DNA of 64,000 nt from Austropuccinia psidii (taxonomy: Eukaryota; Basidiomycota; Pucciniomycetes; Pucciniales; Sphaerophragmiaceae). Location of the stretch: the NCBI GenBank assembly GCA_023105745.1, contig JALGQZ010000013.1:27452105-27516104 (forward strand). Reading direction: 5' to 3'. Each line of letters opens with the position of its first letter. Position 1 is the stretch's first letter. Below the pieces are notes generated by a model. The model saw only the letters and a list, made by a program, of their open reading frames with translations, had not been told where the DNA came from and searched no databases. This document shows, piece after piece, positions 9,232 through 19,675 of the stretch. Position numbers and translations under genes: made by a program.

Positions 9232-10401
9232 TATTTCCTTACTGTCTTTCTTTTTGTTTACTTTGTGTGAATTTTATAATGAAAGAAAACCTTCAGTTCC
9301 AATAATTTAACACTCATATCCCAAAAATCACCACTTTTGTGACAAAAAATAATTATGTTTTTTTTGGAGAAAATGCTCCATGTTGTAGAACTGGGATTTG
9401 TTTGAAAAAAGATGGAGAACTTCAAATTTCCTTTTTTACAAACCTTTATGTGCTTTGGCCATAGAGAATACTTGAATTCAAAATTTTGACAATTTATATT
9501 TACCATTACCCTATCTAAATGAATCAATATTCAGAACTCAGGTATAAAATTAAATCTGAATTATTCAAGATATTTCTTTCCTTATGATATTAAATAAATA
9601 CATTTTATATGATTTTTAATTCCCTAATATCTATTACAACCCACATGATAGTTATATTGATACTGAAAACATATATATTTAGAATACTCTGTTGAAAAAA
9701 CATAAGAATTTGATAAAATTGTCACAGATCTCTATAGCAATAACATTAAAAAATATGATTTCAAGTTTTTTCGGATGCCAATAATTGATACTAAGGGTAA
9801 ATTACTAGATAAAAAAACCAAACGAAATATCAAAATTTGTGAAAAAAATGGCATCTTCAGAAAAACAAATTAAATTTATTGAAAATCTTGGAGGTATTGA
9901 GAATTTTTATTCAGATTTGTATGTGTGAATATTTTGAACACATTTGAAGATGCATCCTAGCGCTAGGAAGTATTATATATAGGAAAATTCTTATGAAAAG
10001 AAAGAATCCTGTAATATCTCTTTCTTATTTTTAGTGTTAAATTAATATACCCTATAAAAGGGTGTCCTTATCATGATGAAAATATATGAATTAATTCTCA
10101 CCATAAATTTTCCTCAATTACTTTTAAGCTTGGCATACCCCACAAATTTATATAATGATCCCCCACATTTGGTTGTTTTTATTTTTTTTTTTCAACAATA
10201 TATAGCTTTTTTGGAAGTGAAAAAACAAAAATTAAATCAAGGATATACTTTTTTTCATACATATGTTCCCTTATTTGGTGAAAGACATTCAATACTATAT
10301 TACCCAAAAACTGGCCTCGACTCTTTCCAGAGAAGCTTCCGTCGCATACTGGTTCTAAGGAAGCTGGATTTTGAAAAGTATTTTAAAAAATAGTATTGCG
10401 A
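9232..10401 (+). other. AT-rich intergenic DNA
   Basis: I see no gene here. Open frames at 9258-9527 (minus) and 10073-10393 (plus) are short, of biased composition and resemble nothing I know. A perfect 12-bp palindrome CCTAGCGCTAGG is at 9956-9967. Base composition becomes clearly less AT-rich after about 10300, where the gene remnant starts. Confidence 0.5.
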
Positions 10402-13400
10402 TCAAGACATTTTCATTGTTGACAGCGAAAATTTAAAAAATTCCCTAATTTTTTCCCAAAAATTAAGCCATTCGAAACCCATAGACTTTGACGTTAGTTT
10501 CCAATCTTCATAAAGTTGGTTTATTTTTTTCTTTGACTGAGGGATATTGGTTGTAAAAGTATTTTGTTTGTAGCCCTTGCTGATGGCAAATTGGATAAAG
10601 TATTTTTTTTCGGTTGGGTTCATGGACATCGTATCGACAATTTCGTGAAGAGTCCTGGAATTCAAAAAATTCTTTTTGCAATAAGTATTTTCGTTCTAGA
10701 AGGCCTGATAAATTATTGTGAAAGATCTAAGCTCAAGGTCAGCTTGACTTTAGCGGAACTTACATATGATCCATGCTTTCAGCGATCTTTTCTGCGGTAA
10801 GGACAACGCCTGGACGTTTTGGATCTACGTTTAGTGGAGAACTATCGATTGAGTGGCACTTGTCAGCTACTTGAGCTTCCCACTTAGCTTCAGCTCAAAA
10901 GACAGATGGACCTTGATTTTTTTTGGCTGAGCCACTCGATGTACGCTCCACACAGAGCATTTTTGTCATAGAACCCTTCATCCTTCACGCGATATGCTCC
11001 AATCCGCTTGGACAAAAGTCTTCTGTGGTTGTGTCTCAAAAATTCAATTATTTCTAAGATTTCAATTTTAGCATGCGACTCACTCCAGGTTCTCCCAACC
11101 GTTTATTTTCTTATAAAACTCAGCGAATCGGCTCAAGTCTTTAATTGAGGCCTTCCATCGATTCACCATAATGGCTATGAAATCAATGAATTGTCTGCGG
11201 AATAGAGTTGCAATGGGGAGTTTTTTCCATTGGAGAAAGTTTCAAAAAGATTAGTACGTAATCAATAGCAAAATGGACGAATTTGGCGTCCCACATTTTT
11301 CCATCACCTTCAAGTTCTTTTTGAGGGTTTTCGTTCTGCCGGCTGTTAAAAATACGGGTTGTCTTAATATTATTGCCTGCTTCATGCGTGGCTGTTTCTC
11401 AGCATACTAGCTTAAAACTAGAACTGACTCGATAGCTGAACTGTGAGACTCATTTGATCTATTAAGTAGCCCCACCGTCAGAAAAGCGACATCTCACGCT
11501 CTCGAGAGCGTTTCCCGACTTACAACTCGGGTATTTTTTTCCCAGAGCCTGATATTGGCTGAAACTCGATAGCAAGAGTGCTCAGGGCAGAGTTTGTTTC
11601 GGTTTTCTTTGCCTCATAAGCCTTGCTTGGACCTTTGCTTTCTTGCGCCACAATCGTCGGTGAAGTTATGTCTTCAATCGTAATCCTATTGTGATTTCTA
11701 CGAGTATATATAGTATACATGTCTAAGCCCTCAACAATCACTTGAGATTTTTGAAACACACAACTACCTTTGTACAGGTTCGTGTTCAAGGACGAAGTGC
11801 ATCATGGATTGAAGGGCTTCCGTTGGAGCTCCAGGTGAAAGCCCTAATTTTCTGCCTAGCTCTTGTAGATTTATACCGTACAAATTGATTCCTGGCTGTC
11901 GATGATCTATGACGGTACTACGTCTGGCTTGAGCCCAAGTAATAGATGACTTCCTAAACCTCTTTATCAAGCTCGGTCCATTTGGAAATAAAGTACTAAC
12001 ACGCTTTCTTGAGAATGACGAAGTACGCGTTTAGAGTAGGAGCCTCCATTGAAAGAACCAGAATGGTATTCTTCAGAAGTTACAGTTCCCCTAAAGCAGA
12101 GTAAGGAAGTTAGCCTAGGCACCTTCCGATACTGAAAAGGCCGGCTTGGCGATACTTACGACGATTTCATTGTAACGCCTGGTTTCCCTTCGGAGGTTAA
12201 AAATCTCTCAGGTGTGCCGGCAAAAACTGTGTCCATAAGACTTCTTTTGCCACAAAATAGCAAACGTTCAGAGTAGGAAGAAAGACTTAATCAGTTTTTA
12301 CCTAGAAGTCATTAGATCTTGAATGAATTGCGCGTACCTGTGAGGTGGTTGACCTGTTTCTTGCAGTTCCATGCTACGAAAGGAATTTCGAACAAGGAAA
12401 AAAATGCAGGTTTTTAATTTGGTGAGCTCAACTAATAGCAGTGCTCTCTCAGAGGCATTAATTATTGACGACAAACTTTTTCATATTACTCAAAGTATTG
12501 CTTCGAGTCATTTCACTGGATGTACTCATTTGACATTTAGCGTGAAAGAACATTAGCACTTGAGGAAAGATACATGAAACAATATCATTGAAACGTACCC
12601 AAAGGCATTTTTCTCAGCCAACGCTCTTTTGGAAAATTTTGGTGGCAAACCAGCGGTGGTTGGTGCTTTGGAAATCCAGCTCAATAGTAAATAGTAAACG
12701 ATTGGAAACCGATGATAGCCCTGCATCTTATTGAAAGCCTTTTATATTTCGTTCCAGGCTTCAAGTTAACTGACAGTATAACGCAGTTAAAATGGTGTAA
12801 GTGTCACTTTATCCTAGACCTCAACAGTTTCTCGCCTAAAATTCGATCGATAAAAGAATTAAAAGTTAGCACAAGAAGAGAAAAGAGAGGGTGCGTAGAG
12901 AAGGAGCAACTTGGTAAGCTTTGACTATTTGGGATAAAGTGTGCAGGAAGTTTAGAGCAGTGTTACAACCAAGCTACTCAACACTCAACAGCATCGACAC
13001 CTCCAGCTGCGAAGTCCATCTGTCGTGCCCAGCAGTTTTATCTGGGCTGATACTTGATACATTCTGCCTTACAGAAAATTAAAAAATACAGTACTTTACA
13101 AATCATAAATCAAGGATGTCTATCACATTGGTTTTGGATTGAGTATTATTGAATGCAATCCTAAAGTTAGATATGGACCAACACAATTACGTGCCTTCAC
13201 AAAATTTTATCAGCAAGTGATAACGAGGCTGAGCAGTCACCATTGCGCCAAGTCAGCACTTCTTTCATGAAAAAACATCCCCAAGGCTCCACAGAAAATC
13301 TCAGAGTGGCCTGCAGCAAGGCAAGTCATTCAAATAGCCCTTGCTTTTTGCAACATCTCCCGCTTTGGATAATTTGACACAAGCTGACAGGGTGAAGTGT

Positions 13401-13675
13401 TGCCTCTTGGCTCCATCAGCATTTTATGGCTAAATGACTCGGTTCATGGTTGGTTACATCGCCCCTTCGGGAAATAGCGACTTACCTTCAAGCCTGCTCT
13501 TGGAAGCCAGTAGGTCCATGGCTGCAAAAATAGCGACTTGACCTCGCTGTTGCAAATTCACAAGATTAGACAAAGCTGTATTCGTGATTTTTACCGGCTG
13601 CGAAATTAACGTCCCAAACAACGGCAGGCTGTCCGCAGGCCCTAGACAAACCTCAAGCCAACATAAAACTTGCAA
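10402..13675 (-). pseudogene. Exon-like pieces of an unidentified multi-exon gene
   Basis: Read on the minus strand, this less AT-rich stretch holds a series of coding-like segments with good splice sites. Examples are 13597-13486 (then GTAAGT), 12679-12599 (then GTACGT), 12373-12338 (then GTACGC), 12243-12160 (then GTAAGT), 11995-11768 (then GTAGTT), about 11702-11524 (then GTAAGT) and the stretch 10665-10402. The segments 12373-12338, 12243-12160 and 11995-11768 join in one open frame; typical words are QPGINLYGINLQELGRKLGL and SPGAPTEALQSMMHFV. A segment near 11300-11090 needs removal of one A (run at about 11228) to stay open, so the gene looks broken. Continuity with coding-like DNA at 18814-19060 suggests that the copia element split the locus. 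I do not recognise the product; it could be a host gene or an old DNA transposon. Confidence 0.45.
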
Positions 13676-13726
13676 GGTCCAGTAGGACTTTCTGCATCAA
13701 CGAGAATACTCTATGTTTTATATGTG

Positions 13727-13731
13727 TTGCG
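13727..13731. repeat. Target-site duplication of the copia element
   Basis: ttgcg here is repeated exactly at 18814-18818 on the other side of the element, as expected from integrase-mediated insertion. Confidence 0.9.
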
Positions 13732-14239
13732 TGTTGAATTTCAGCCATAATGAGCAATCATAACACTTACCATCACCAATAAGGTGAGTTAATCAATAAC
13801 TCCCCTACTCGCCGTGCCAATACCTAGGTTGCTGATCTCGTCGATAATGAACAGATCTGCAATCATGAGAAAAAGAGGAGACTGACCCTTGGGGCAAAAA
13901 GATCCCGTGATCATGATCCCTCAGAAATTATAAATAAAGACTCACTTGCGTGGAGTCAAAAGAATGGTTGTCTGCTTGAAAAAGATTAGAAGACACGAGA
14001 TCAGTGTCTCTGTCTTAATTAGTTTCTACTATTAGAGCAAATAGTTGTATTTTCTTTATCACCCATCTCTTTCTTATTCAGAGCTTGTCTACTCCTCTAT
14101 ATCTTGAAGAGTTATCGTGCCACTTCTGAGAGCACAAGTGCGATTCACCTTTAGGTATCTAAACTTACCTCTATAGCTGTCTTACATGTATATAAAAATA
14201 TCTTGTGCTAATTTTACCTTTAGTCTAAACAAATTAACA
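13732..14239 (+). repeat. 5' LTR of the copia element (508 bp)
   Basis: It starts TGTTGAATTTC and ends AAATTAACA, matching 18306-18813. TATA-like motifs are TTATAAATAAAG near 13930 and GTATATAAAAATATC near 14190. Which one directs transcription cannot be decided from sequence. Confidence 0.95.
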
Positions 14240-14331
14240 GATTTACAGTCTCGGGTCGCTCTGGAAACGCTCTCGAAGAAGAGAAACTAAAGGTGAATTG
14301 CAACAAACAAAAACTTATATAAATCATTATC
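14240..14331 (+). other. Leader of the copia element
   Basis: This is the 92-nt stretch between the LTR and the start codon. No standard TGG-starting primer site complementary to a tRNA 3' end directly follows the LTR; it begins GATTTACAGTCTCGGGTCGC. An internal tRNA fragment may serve as primer, as in Drosophila copia, but I could not match one. The words before the ATG (AAATCATTATC) are A-rich, as usual for fungal starts. Confidence 0.5.
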
Positions 14332-17300
14332 ATGAACACAAAAACAGAAAGCAAAGACTCCATCACGATTCCCCTCCTTGATGGGACAAACTTCGGACAC
14401 TGGAGTCTAAAAATGAGAATTCATCTCAGATCAAGAGATCTGCTCGACGTATGTGAAAGAAAACTACCTGATGATGCCACTCCCTCCGCTTCCAACAAAT
14501 GGTCCAAGGCAAGCTATGAAGCCATAGACATCATTACCACCAGAGTTACAGAGAAAGTTTTTCGAGAAATAGTAAATGAAGAAACGTATAACAATGCTAA
14601 TCTTCTATGGGGTAAATTAATAGATCAATATGCTTCTAAGCGTGCAGTGAATAGAGGTAGAGTATGGATGGAATGGCAAAGATTCATCTTTGATGGAAAC
14701 CTACAAAACTATATTGACGATTGTAGAAAGATGACCATGGAACTAGAATCAGTAAACATAAAAGTTCCAAACGATCTTTTATCATTCTCACTACTAGGAA
14801 AACTAGGAGGAGATAAAGACCTTCATCAATTTGTTGATAACCTAACACTAAACGAGGAATTAATAGAAAGACCAGAACTTATTCTAACCAGACTTCAAGA
14901 CTATGCTAACCTACAGAAAGAAAGAATCGGAAAGAATTCTGAGAATGTAGAAGCACTGTTCACTTCCATCTACGAGCCTCACAAAATTGCCTATTACTGC
15001 AAAAATGGAAAACACAATTACAAATGCACAAACCATCAAAAAGAGGATTGTTGGGCAGAAAACCCACACCTTAGACCAAACAAAAAAAATAAAAAACGAA
15101 GGATATTTAGTAATGCAACCCATTTCACAGAAGCAATAGCACTCAACACAACGAACAACCACCCACCAAGTGACAAGAATCAACTCATTGTGGACTGTGG
15201 TGCAACTCACCATATGTTCAATAGCATAACCCCATTCATTACCAAACCAGTTTCTTCTTCAATGACTGTAACAACTGGCGACATGAACAGTAAACTAAGA
15301 GTCGACGGGATTGGTACAGTGGAGTTGATATGCAACCAGCAAAAATTAAGACTTGACAACTGTCTCTACGTACCAAAATTGAAATGCAGTCTTCTGAGCT
15401 TATTGGAACTATTCAAGAAAAAGATTGTCATAATTCGTAAAGACAACAGATTCTCCTTAGAAATAAATAATAAAACCCTGATCGATGGTTACATACAAAA
15501 TAATCTCCTATATGCACACTACAAGCTACCCAAATGTCTCTTAACTGAAACAACTCGCTCAAGTAATCTGTGGCATGAACGTCTAGGTCATCCAGGCATA
15601 CATGTTCTAAGGCTATTAGGACTTGGAAAAGTTGATTTTACTTGTTTCATCTGTGAAACGAACAAAAACAGTAAACAACCCTTCAAAAATCATTTTGAAA
15701 AAACAGAACTGCCTCTCGATTGCATACACATAGACGTGGTGGGTCCTATAGTACCTTGCTCTGTGTCAGGATACAATTACTTCTTAACCATCATAGATCA
15801 AACCACTGGCTTCAAACTTGTAAAATTCCTAAAAAGAAAAAGCGAGAGCTACAAAAAATTCTTAATTGCTAAAAGAGAAATAGAAAATAAACACGACAGA
15901 AAAATAAAGAAACTTATCTCTGATCGAGGAGGCGAGTTTCTAAACAACCAATTCAAAGAACTTGCAGAAACAGAAGGATTCGTGCACATACTAGCTCCAA
16001 CAGAAACGCCAGAACATAATGGGCTTGCAGAAAGAGCTAATCGTACGATACTAGAAAAATCAAGATGTTTGTTAAATGGAAGCAATCTCTCCCACAAATA
16101 CTGGGCAGAGGCGATAAACACTGCCACTTACCTTTCGAACCTATCACCAACCCCTTCCAGAAGTAACAACTCACCGTACTATCTCTGGTACAACAACAAT
16201 AAGAACCTACAGAGTCTCAGAGTATTTGGATGTAGAGCTATTATACACCATCTAAGAAGAGAAAAGAAATGGAAACTAGATCAAACGGGGGAAGAAGGAG
16301 TATTTTTAGGTTACGAAAACAATGGAAGTGCTTACAGAATACTACGCTTGAAAGATAAGAAGGTCATTATAACCAGACATGCCAGCTTCAACGAAAACAT
16401 ATTCCCAGACGTAAACAAAGAAAACACTCAATGGAAAACCACTACTGAAAGCGAAAAAAGAAGTAACGAAGACTCACCAGACATACCAGAAGAGGAATAT
16501 GAACTAGAAATTAACACTGCGGAAGAAAACACTATTCCTGTGATGGAAGAAGAAACGGAAGATAACATCCATCCAGAAATAAGGGGGGAAAACCGCATCA
16601 CGACAACTGACAAAAACAATAATGAAACTACGTCGCGTATCAAAATCATAGGCCCAAGACATCCAACAATGATTAACTCTGACATAAACACTACTAACAT
16701 ACTACCCTATCAACGACGAATTCAAGCCTACATAACCACTCAGGAAGAAACACCAAGAACATACAATAAAGCATTAGAATCACCAAACAAAAGCAAATGG
16801 ATGTCAGCGATCGAAAAAGAACTAACCAACATGAACAAGCTAAAGGTTTGGGAGGTAGTAGATCTCAATAAAGATTACAAACTTGTTGGCACTACTTGGG
16901 TATTCAAGATTAAGAAAAACCATCTGAACGAAATAACAGAACACAAAGCAAGATTATGTGCTCAAGGATACACTCAAACAAACGGTCTGGACTATAACAA
17001 AACATTTGCTCCAACAGGGCGCTTGAACTCACTAAGAACTCTAATAGCTCATGCAGTAAATAACGATTTAGAATTTCATCAGATCGACATCAAAAGTGCT
17101 TTCTTAAATGCACCCTTATCAGAAACAGTCTATCTCTCCATCCCTCAAGGAATAAAACTAGACCCTCGAAAACAATGCCTAAGACTCAACAAAGCAATAT
17201 ATGGGCTAAAACAAGCCCCACTCGCCTGGTATCAAACTCTAAAAGATTGGCTCACTCAATCAGGATTCACCACTTGCATCCTAGATCCCTGTGTCTTTCA

Positions 17301-18324
17301 CAAAACAAAACCCAATCCCATCTGGCTCTACTTACATGTCGATGACATAGCTATCTTCGGTAAACAAGTGGATGAGTTCAAGGATGAAATAAGGAAAGCT
17401 TTTGATATCAAAGATATTGGACCAGCCAACCTAATGCTGGGGATAAAAATAAATCACCAAGAATCAGGAGTATTGTTAGACCAACAACACTTCATTGAAG
17501 CACTGTTAGAACAGTACGGAATGACTCAATGCAAAACAGTAAACACTCCGCTAGTGCCTCACTGCCACCTCACTCCTGCCACTGAAGAAGAAATAATCTC
17601 GTTTAACGAATTGAAAATCAACTTCAGGAGTGCTATTGGGAGCATCAACTACCTGAGCTCAGCAACTCGACCTGATCTCAGTTTCTCAGTAAGTGCTCTG
17701 TCACAATACTTAGAGAAACCAGGCATCCTCCATTGGAGAGCCTTCCTACACATCCTGAAATACCTCAACGGAACCCAAGAACTGGGTCTGGTATATAAGA
17801 AAAATCTCAACTCCAGCATCGAAGCCTACTGTGATGCTGACTGGGGGAATTGCAGAGTAACAAGAAGATCGGTCACCGGTTATCTGGCTCGATTTGGTAC
17901 CTGTGTTGTTCTCTGGAAATCAAGAAAACAACCCACTGTGTCAACATCTACAGCAGAAGCCGAATATAAGGCTCTCTGTGATCTAATGTCTGAGCTTTTA
18001 TGGATGAAACAATGGTGTGAGGAAGCCAACATCATCAAAACATCGCAACCCATTGTCACCTGGGAAGATAATCAAAGTTGCATAAACATTGCTAACAATG
18101 ACGGCAACTTCAACAACAAAAGAATGAAACATGTAGACATTCAACTGCACTTTATCAAAGAAATAATCGCAGCCAAAACTATTGAACTACGCTACAAACC
18201 ATCAAAGGAAATGCTGGCTAACTTCCTGACAAAATCAGTCAGTCATGGTGAACTTTCATATGCTTTTCTACAACTACGTATTGAGCGAATAGGAGAGAGG
18301 AGGAGTGTTGAATTTCAGCCATAA
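14332..18324 (+). CDS. gag-pol: Ty1/copia Gag-Pol polyprotein
   Basis: The 1330-residue single-ORF polyprotein follows copia order: Gag (residues 1-215, LLDGTNFGHWSLKMRIHL), zinc-binding stretch, protease, integrase, RT, RNase H. The zinc motif is atypical, C223-x4-H-x3-C-x2-H-x4-C240. The protease core is D288-C-G-A-T instead of the usual DSGAT. Integrase has H415, H420, C438, C441 and D468, D531, E567 with 35 residues between the last two. RT has D919 and HVDD (D1004, D1005). RNase H has D1168, E1209 and D1246. The placement of integrase before RT defines copia. The ORF runs past the polypurine tract, so its last codons and TAA lie in the 3' LTR (18306-18324). No frameshift between Gag and Pol is needed. 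All key acidic residues are present, so it may be active. Confidence 0.96.
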   Translation: MNTKTESKDSITIPLLDGTNFGHWSLKMRIHLRSRDLLDVCERKLPDDATPSASNKWSKASYEAIDIITTRVTEKVFREIVNEETYNNANLLWGKLIDQYASKRAVNRGRVWMEWQRFIFDGNLQNYIDDCRKMTMELESVNIKVPNDLLSFSLLGKLGGDKDLHQFVDNLTLNEELIERPELILTRLQDYANLQKERIGKNSENVEALFTSIYEPHKIAYYCKNGKHNYKCTNHQKEDCWAENPHLRPNKKNKKRRIFSNATHFTEAIALNTTNNHPPSDKNQLIVDCGATHHMFNSITPFITKPVSSSMTVTTGDMNSKLRVDGIGTVELICNQQKLRLDNCLYVPKLKCSLLSLLELFKKKIVIIRKDNRFSLEINNKTLIDGYIQNNLLYAHYKLPKCLLTETTRSSNLWHERLGHPGIHVLRLLGLGKVDFTCFICETNKNSKQPFKNHFEKTELPLDCIHIDVVGPIVPCSVSGYNYFLTIIDQTTGFKLVKFLKRKSESYKKFLIAKREIENKHDRKIKKLISDRGGEFLNNQFKELAETEGFVHILAPTETPEHNGLAERANRTILEKSRCLLNGSNLSHKYWAEAINTATYLSNLSPTPSRSNNSPYYLWYNNNKNLQSLRVFGCRAIIHHLRREKKWKLDQTGEEGVFLGYENNGSAYRILRLKDKKVIITRHASFNENIFPDVNKENTQWKTTTESEKRSNEDSPDIPEEEYELEINTAEENTIPVMEEETEDNIHPEIRGENRITTTDKNNNETTSRIKIIGPRHPTMINSDINTTNILPYQRRIQAYITTQEETPRTYNKALESPNKSKWMSAIEKELTNMNKLKVWEVVDLNKDYKLVGTTWVFKIKKNHLNEITEHKARLCAQGYTQTNGLDYNKTFAPTGRLNSLRTLIAHAVNNDLEFHQIDIKSAFLNAPLSETVYLSIPQGIKLDPRKQCLRLNKAIYGLKQAPLAWYQTLKDWLTQSGFTTCILDPCVFHKTKPNPIWLYLHVDDIAIFGKQVDEFKDEIRKAFDIKDIGPANLMLGIKINHQESGVLLDQQHFIEALLEQYGMTQCKTVNTPLVPHCHLTPATEEEIISFNELKINFRSAIGSINYLSSATRPDLSFSVSALSQYLEKPGILHWRAFLHILKYLNGTQELGLVYKKNLNSSIEAYCDADWGNCRVTRRSVTGYLARFGTCVVLWKSRKQPTVSTSTAEAEYKALCDLMSELLWMKQWCEEANIIKTSQPIVTWEDNQSCINIANNDGNFNNKRMKHVDIQLHFIKEIIAAKTIELRYKPSKEMLANFLTKSVSHGELSYAFLQLRIERIGERRSVEFQP
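18291..18305 (+). promoter_or_regulatory. Polypurine tract of the copia element
   Basis: The 15-nt AGGAGAGAGGAGGAG directly abuts the 3' LTR and is pure purine. It doubles as coding sequence for the C terminus of the polyprotein. Confidence 0.88.
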
Positions 18325-18813
18325 TGAGCAATCATAACACTTACCATCACCAATAAGGTGAGTTAATCAATAACTCCCCTACTCGCCGTGCCAATACCTA
18401 GGTTGCTGATCTCGTCGATAATGAACAGATCTGCAATCATGAGAAAAAGAGGAGACTGACCCTTGGGGCAAAAAGATCCCGTGATCATGATCCCTCAGAA
18501 ATTATAAATAAAGACTCACTTGCGTGGAGTCAAAAGAATGGTTGTCTGCTTGAAAAAGATTAGAAGACACGAGATCAGTGTCTCTGTCTTAATTAGTTTC
18601 TACTATTAGAGCAAATAGTTGTATTTTCTTTATCACCCATCTCTTTCTTATTCAGAGCTTGTCTACTCCTCTATATCTTGAAGAGTTATCGTGCCACTTC
18701 TGAGAGCACAAGTGCGATTCACCTTTAGGTATCTAAACTTACCTCTATAGCTGTCTTACATGTATATAAAAATATCTTGTGCTAATTTTACCTTTAGTCT
18801 AAACAAATTAACA
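18306..18813 (+). repeat. 3' LTR of the copia element (508 bp)
   Basis: Identical by eye to 13732-14239. Its first 19 nt supply the last codons and stop of the polyprotein ORF. It is followed by the target duplication ttgcg. Confidence 0.95.
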
Positions 18814-19675
18814 TTGCGCTGCCCCACATACAACACTGCGCGTAGTGGTGGGGAGATGACCGGAAGGGATACAATGATAGCCCTCATGACATCGTATTGG
18901 AATGCTTTGTCTCATACTGGCCTCTCAACAAGCTGTTTCTTCACATATTATAAGACCGGCGCTATAAAATTTCAGAAAGCATTTCAATAAAAATTCCAGA
19001 GTTTGACTTTGAACTTCCAGGAAGATATGAAGTGTCTTGCACACATACTGGAGGGATAGAATAAATATATATTCACCTTGAACGCCTACTCACAGCTTTC
19101 TCGCAATAACAAGACAATAAAGTATGCTACCAACCAAGGCTGGCAAAGAATTCTAAGTTGGGTACCAAGTTTGACTGACCCACTCAACGTGTAAGTTGCA
19201 CCCAAAGTTATTGGATTTTATTCAGTTTGAACCTAGAAAAGTAAGGAATTGAAATAAAACAATGGAGTACCAGTACAACTCATTGTATAGTACTCGATAT
19301 TAGCCAGCTACTTGTAAATTTCAAAATCAAGGAGTCAGACTACTTACCAATGGCATATTTATAATTAAATACCCACAAATAAGGTTAAAACCTTTGAGTA
19401 ATAAAAATACAAACTCTCCAAACCACAAATATTTAAGTGAAGCAAGTTTGTATTTGCAGGATGCCCAATCCAATCAAGGATTAGATAAAAATGATATTTT
19501 GGAGATAAATATATAGATATTTGAATATGTCATACCTAAAGACGTTGTTTCTGCTAATAACATAGGAAAGTCATTGACATATTAAGGATGTGAGTAATGG
19601 CATAAGCCACAGAAACACTTGTACTACTTTACAAGTCAGAGTAGCGCTCATAGAAAGAATACTAATGGCTATTTG
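18814..19675 (-). other. Right-hand continuation of the copia-interrupted locus
   Basis: On the minus strand a run from about 19060 to the copia insertion point is open for dozens of codons in overlapping frames (for example YVCKTLHIFLEVQSQTLEFL) and follows an acceptor-like CTATCCCTCCAG. With the copia element removed it connects to 13726 and lower. It is therefore probably an upstream part of the same unidentified gene remnant. From about 19200 to 19675 the DNA is AT-rich and I see nothing. Confidence 0.35.

Larger units (their letters stand above)
13732..18813 (+). mobile_element. Apparently intact Ty1/copia LTR retrotransposon
   Basis: The element is 5082 bp with two 508-bp LTRs that I could not distinguish by eye, one uninterrupted 1330-codon ORF, and a perfect 5-bp target duplication, ttgcg (13727-13731 and 18814-18818). 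Identical LTRs imply very recent insertion. Its base composition is less AT-rich than the surrounding gypsy elements. It lies in the unidentified minus-strand gene, in the opposite orientation. Confidence 0.96.

Noticed and set aside
12338..12373. Resemblance of the word LQETGQPP to the C-terminal region of the peroxisomal protein PEX19
   Set aside because: The match is too short, and the following exon-like sequence shows nothing of PEX19.
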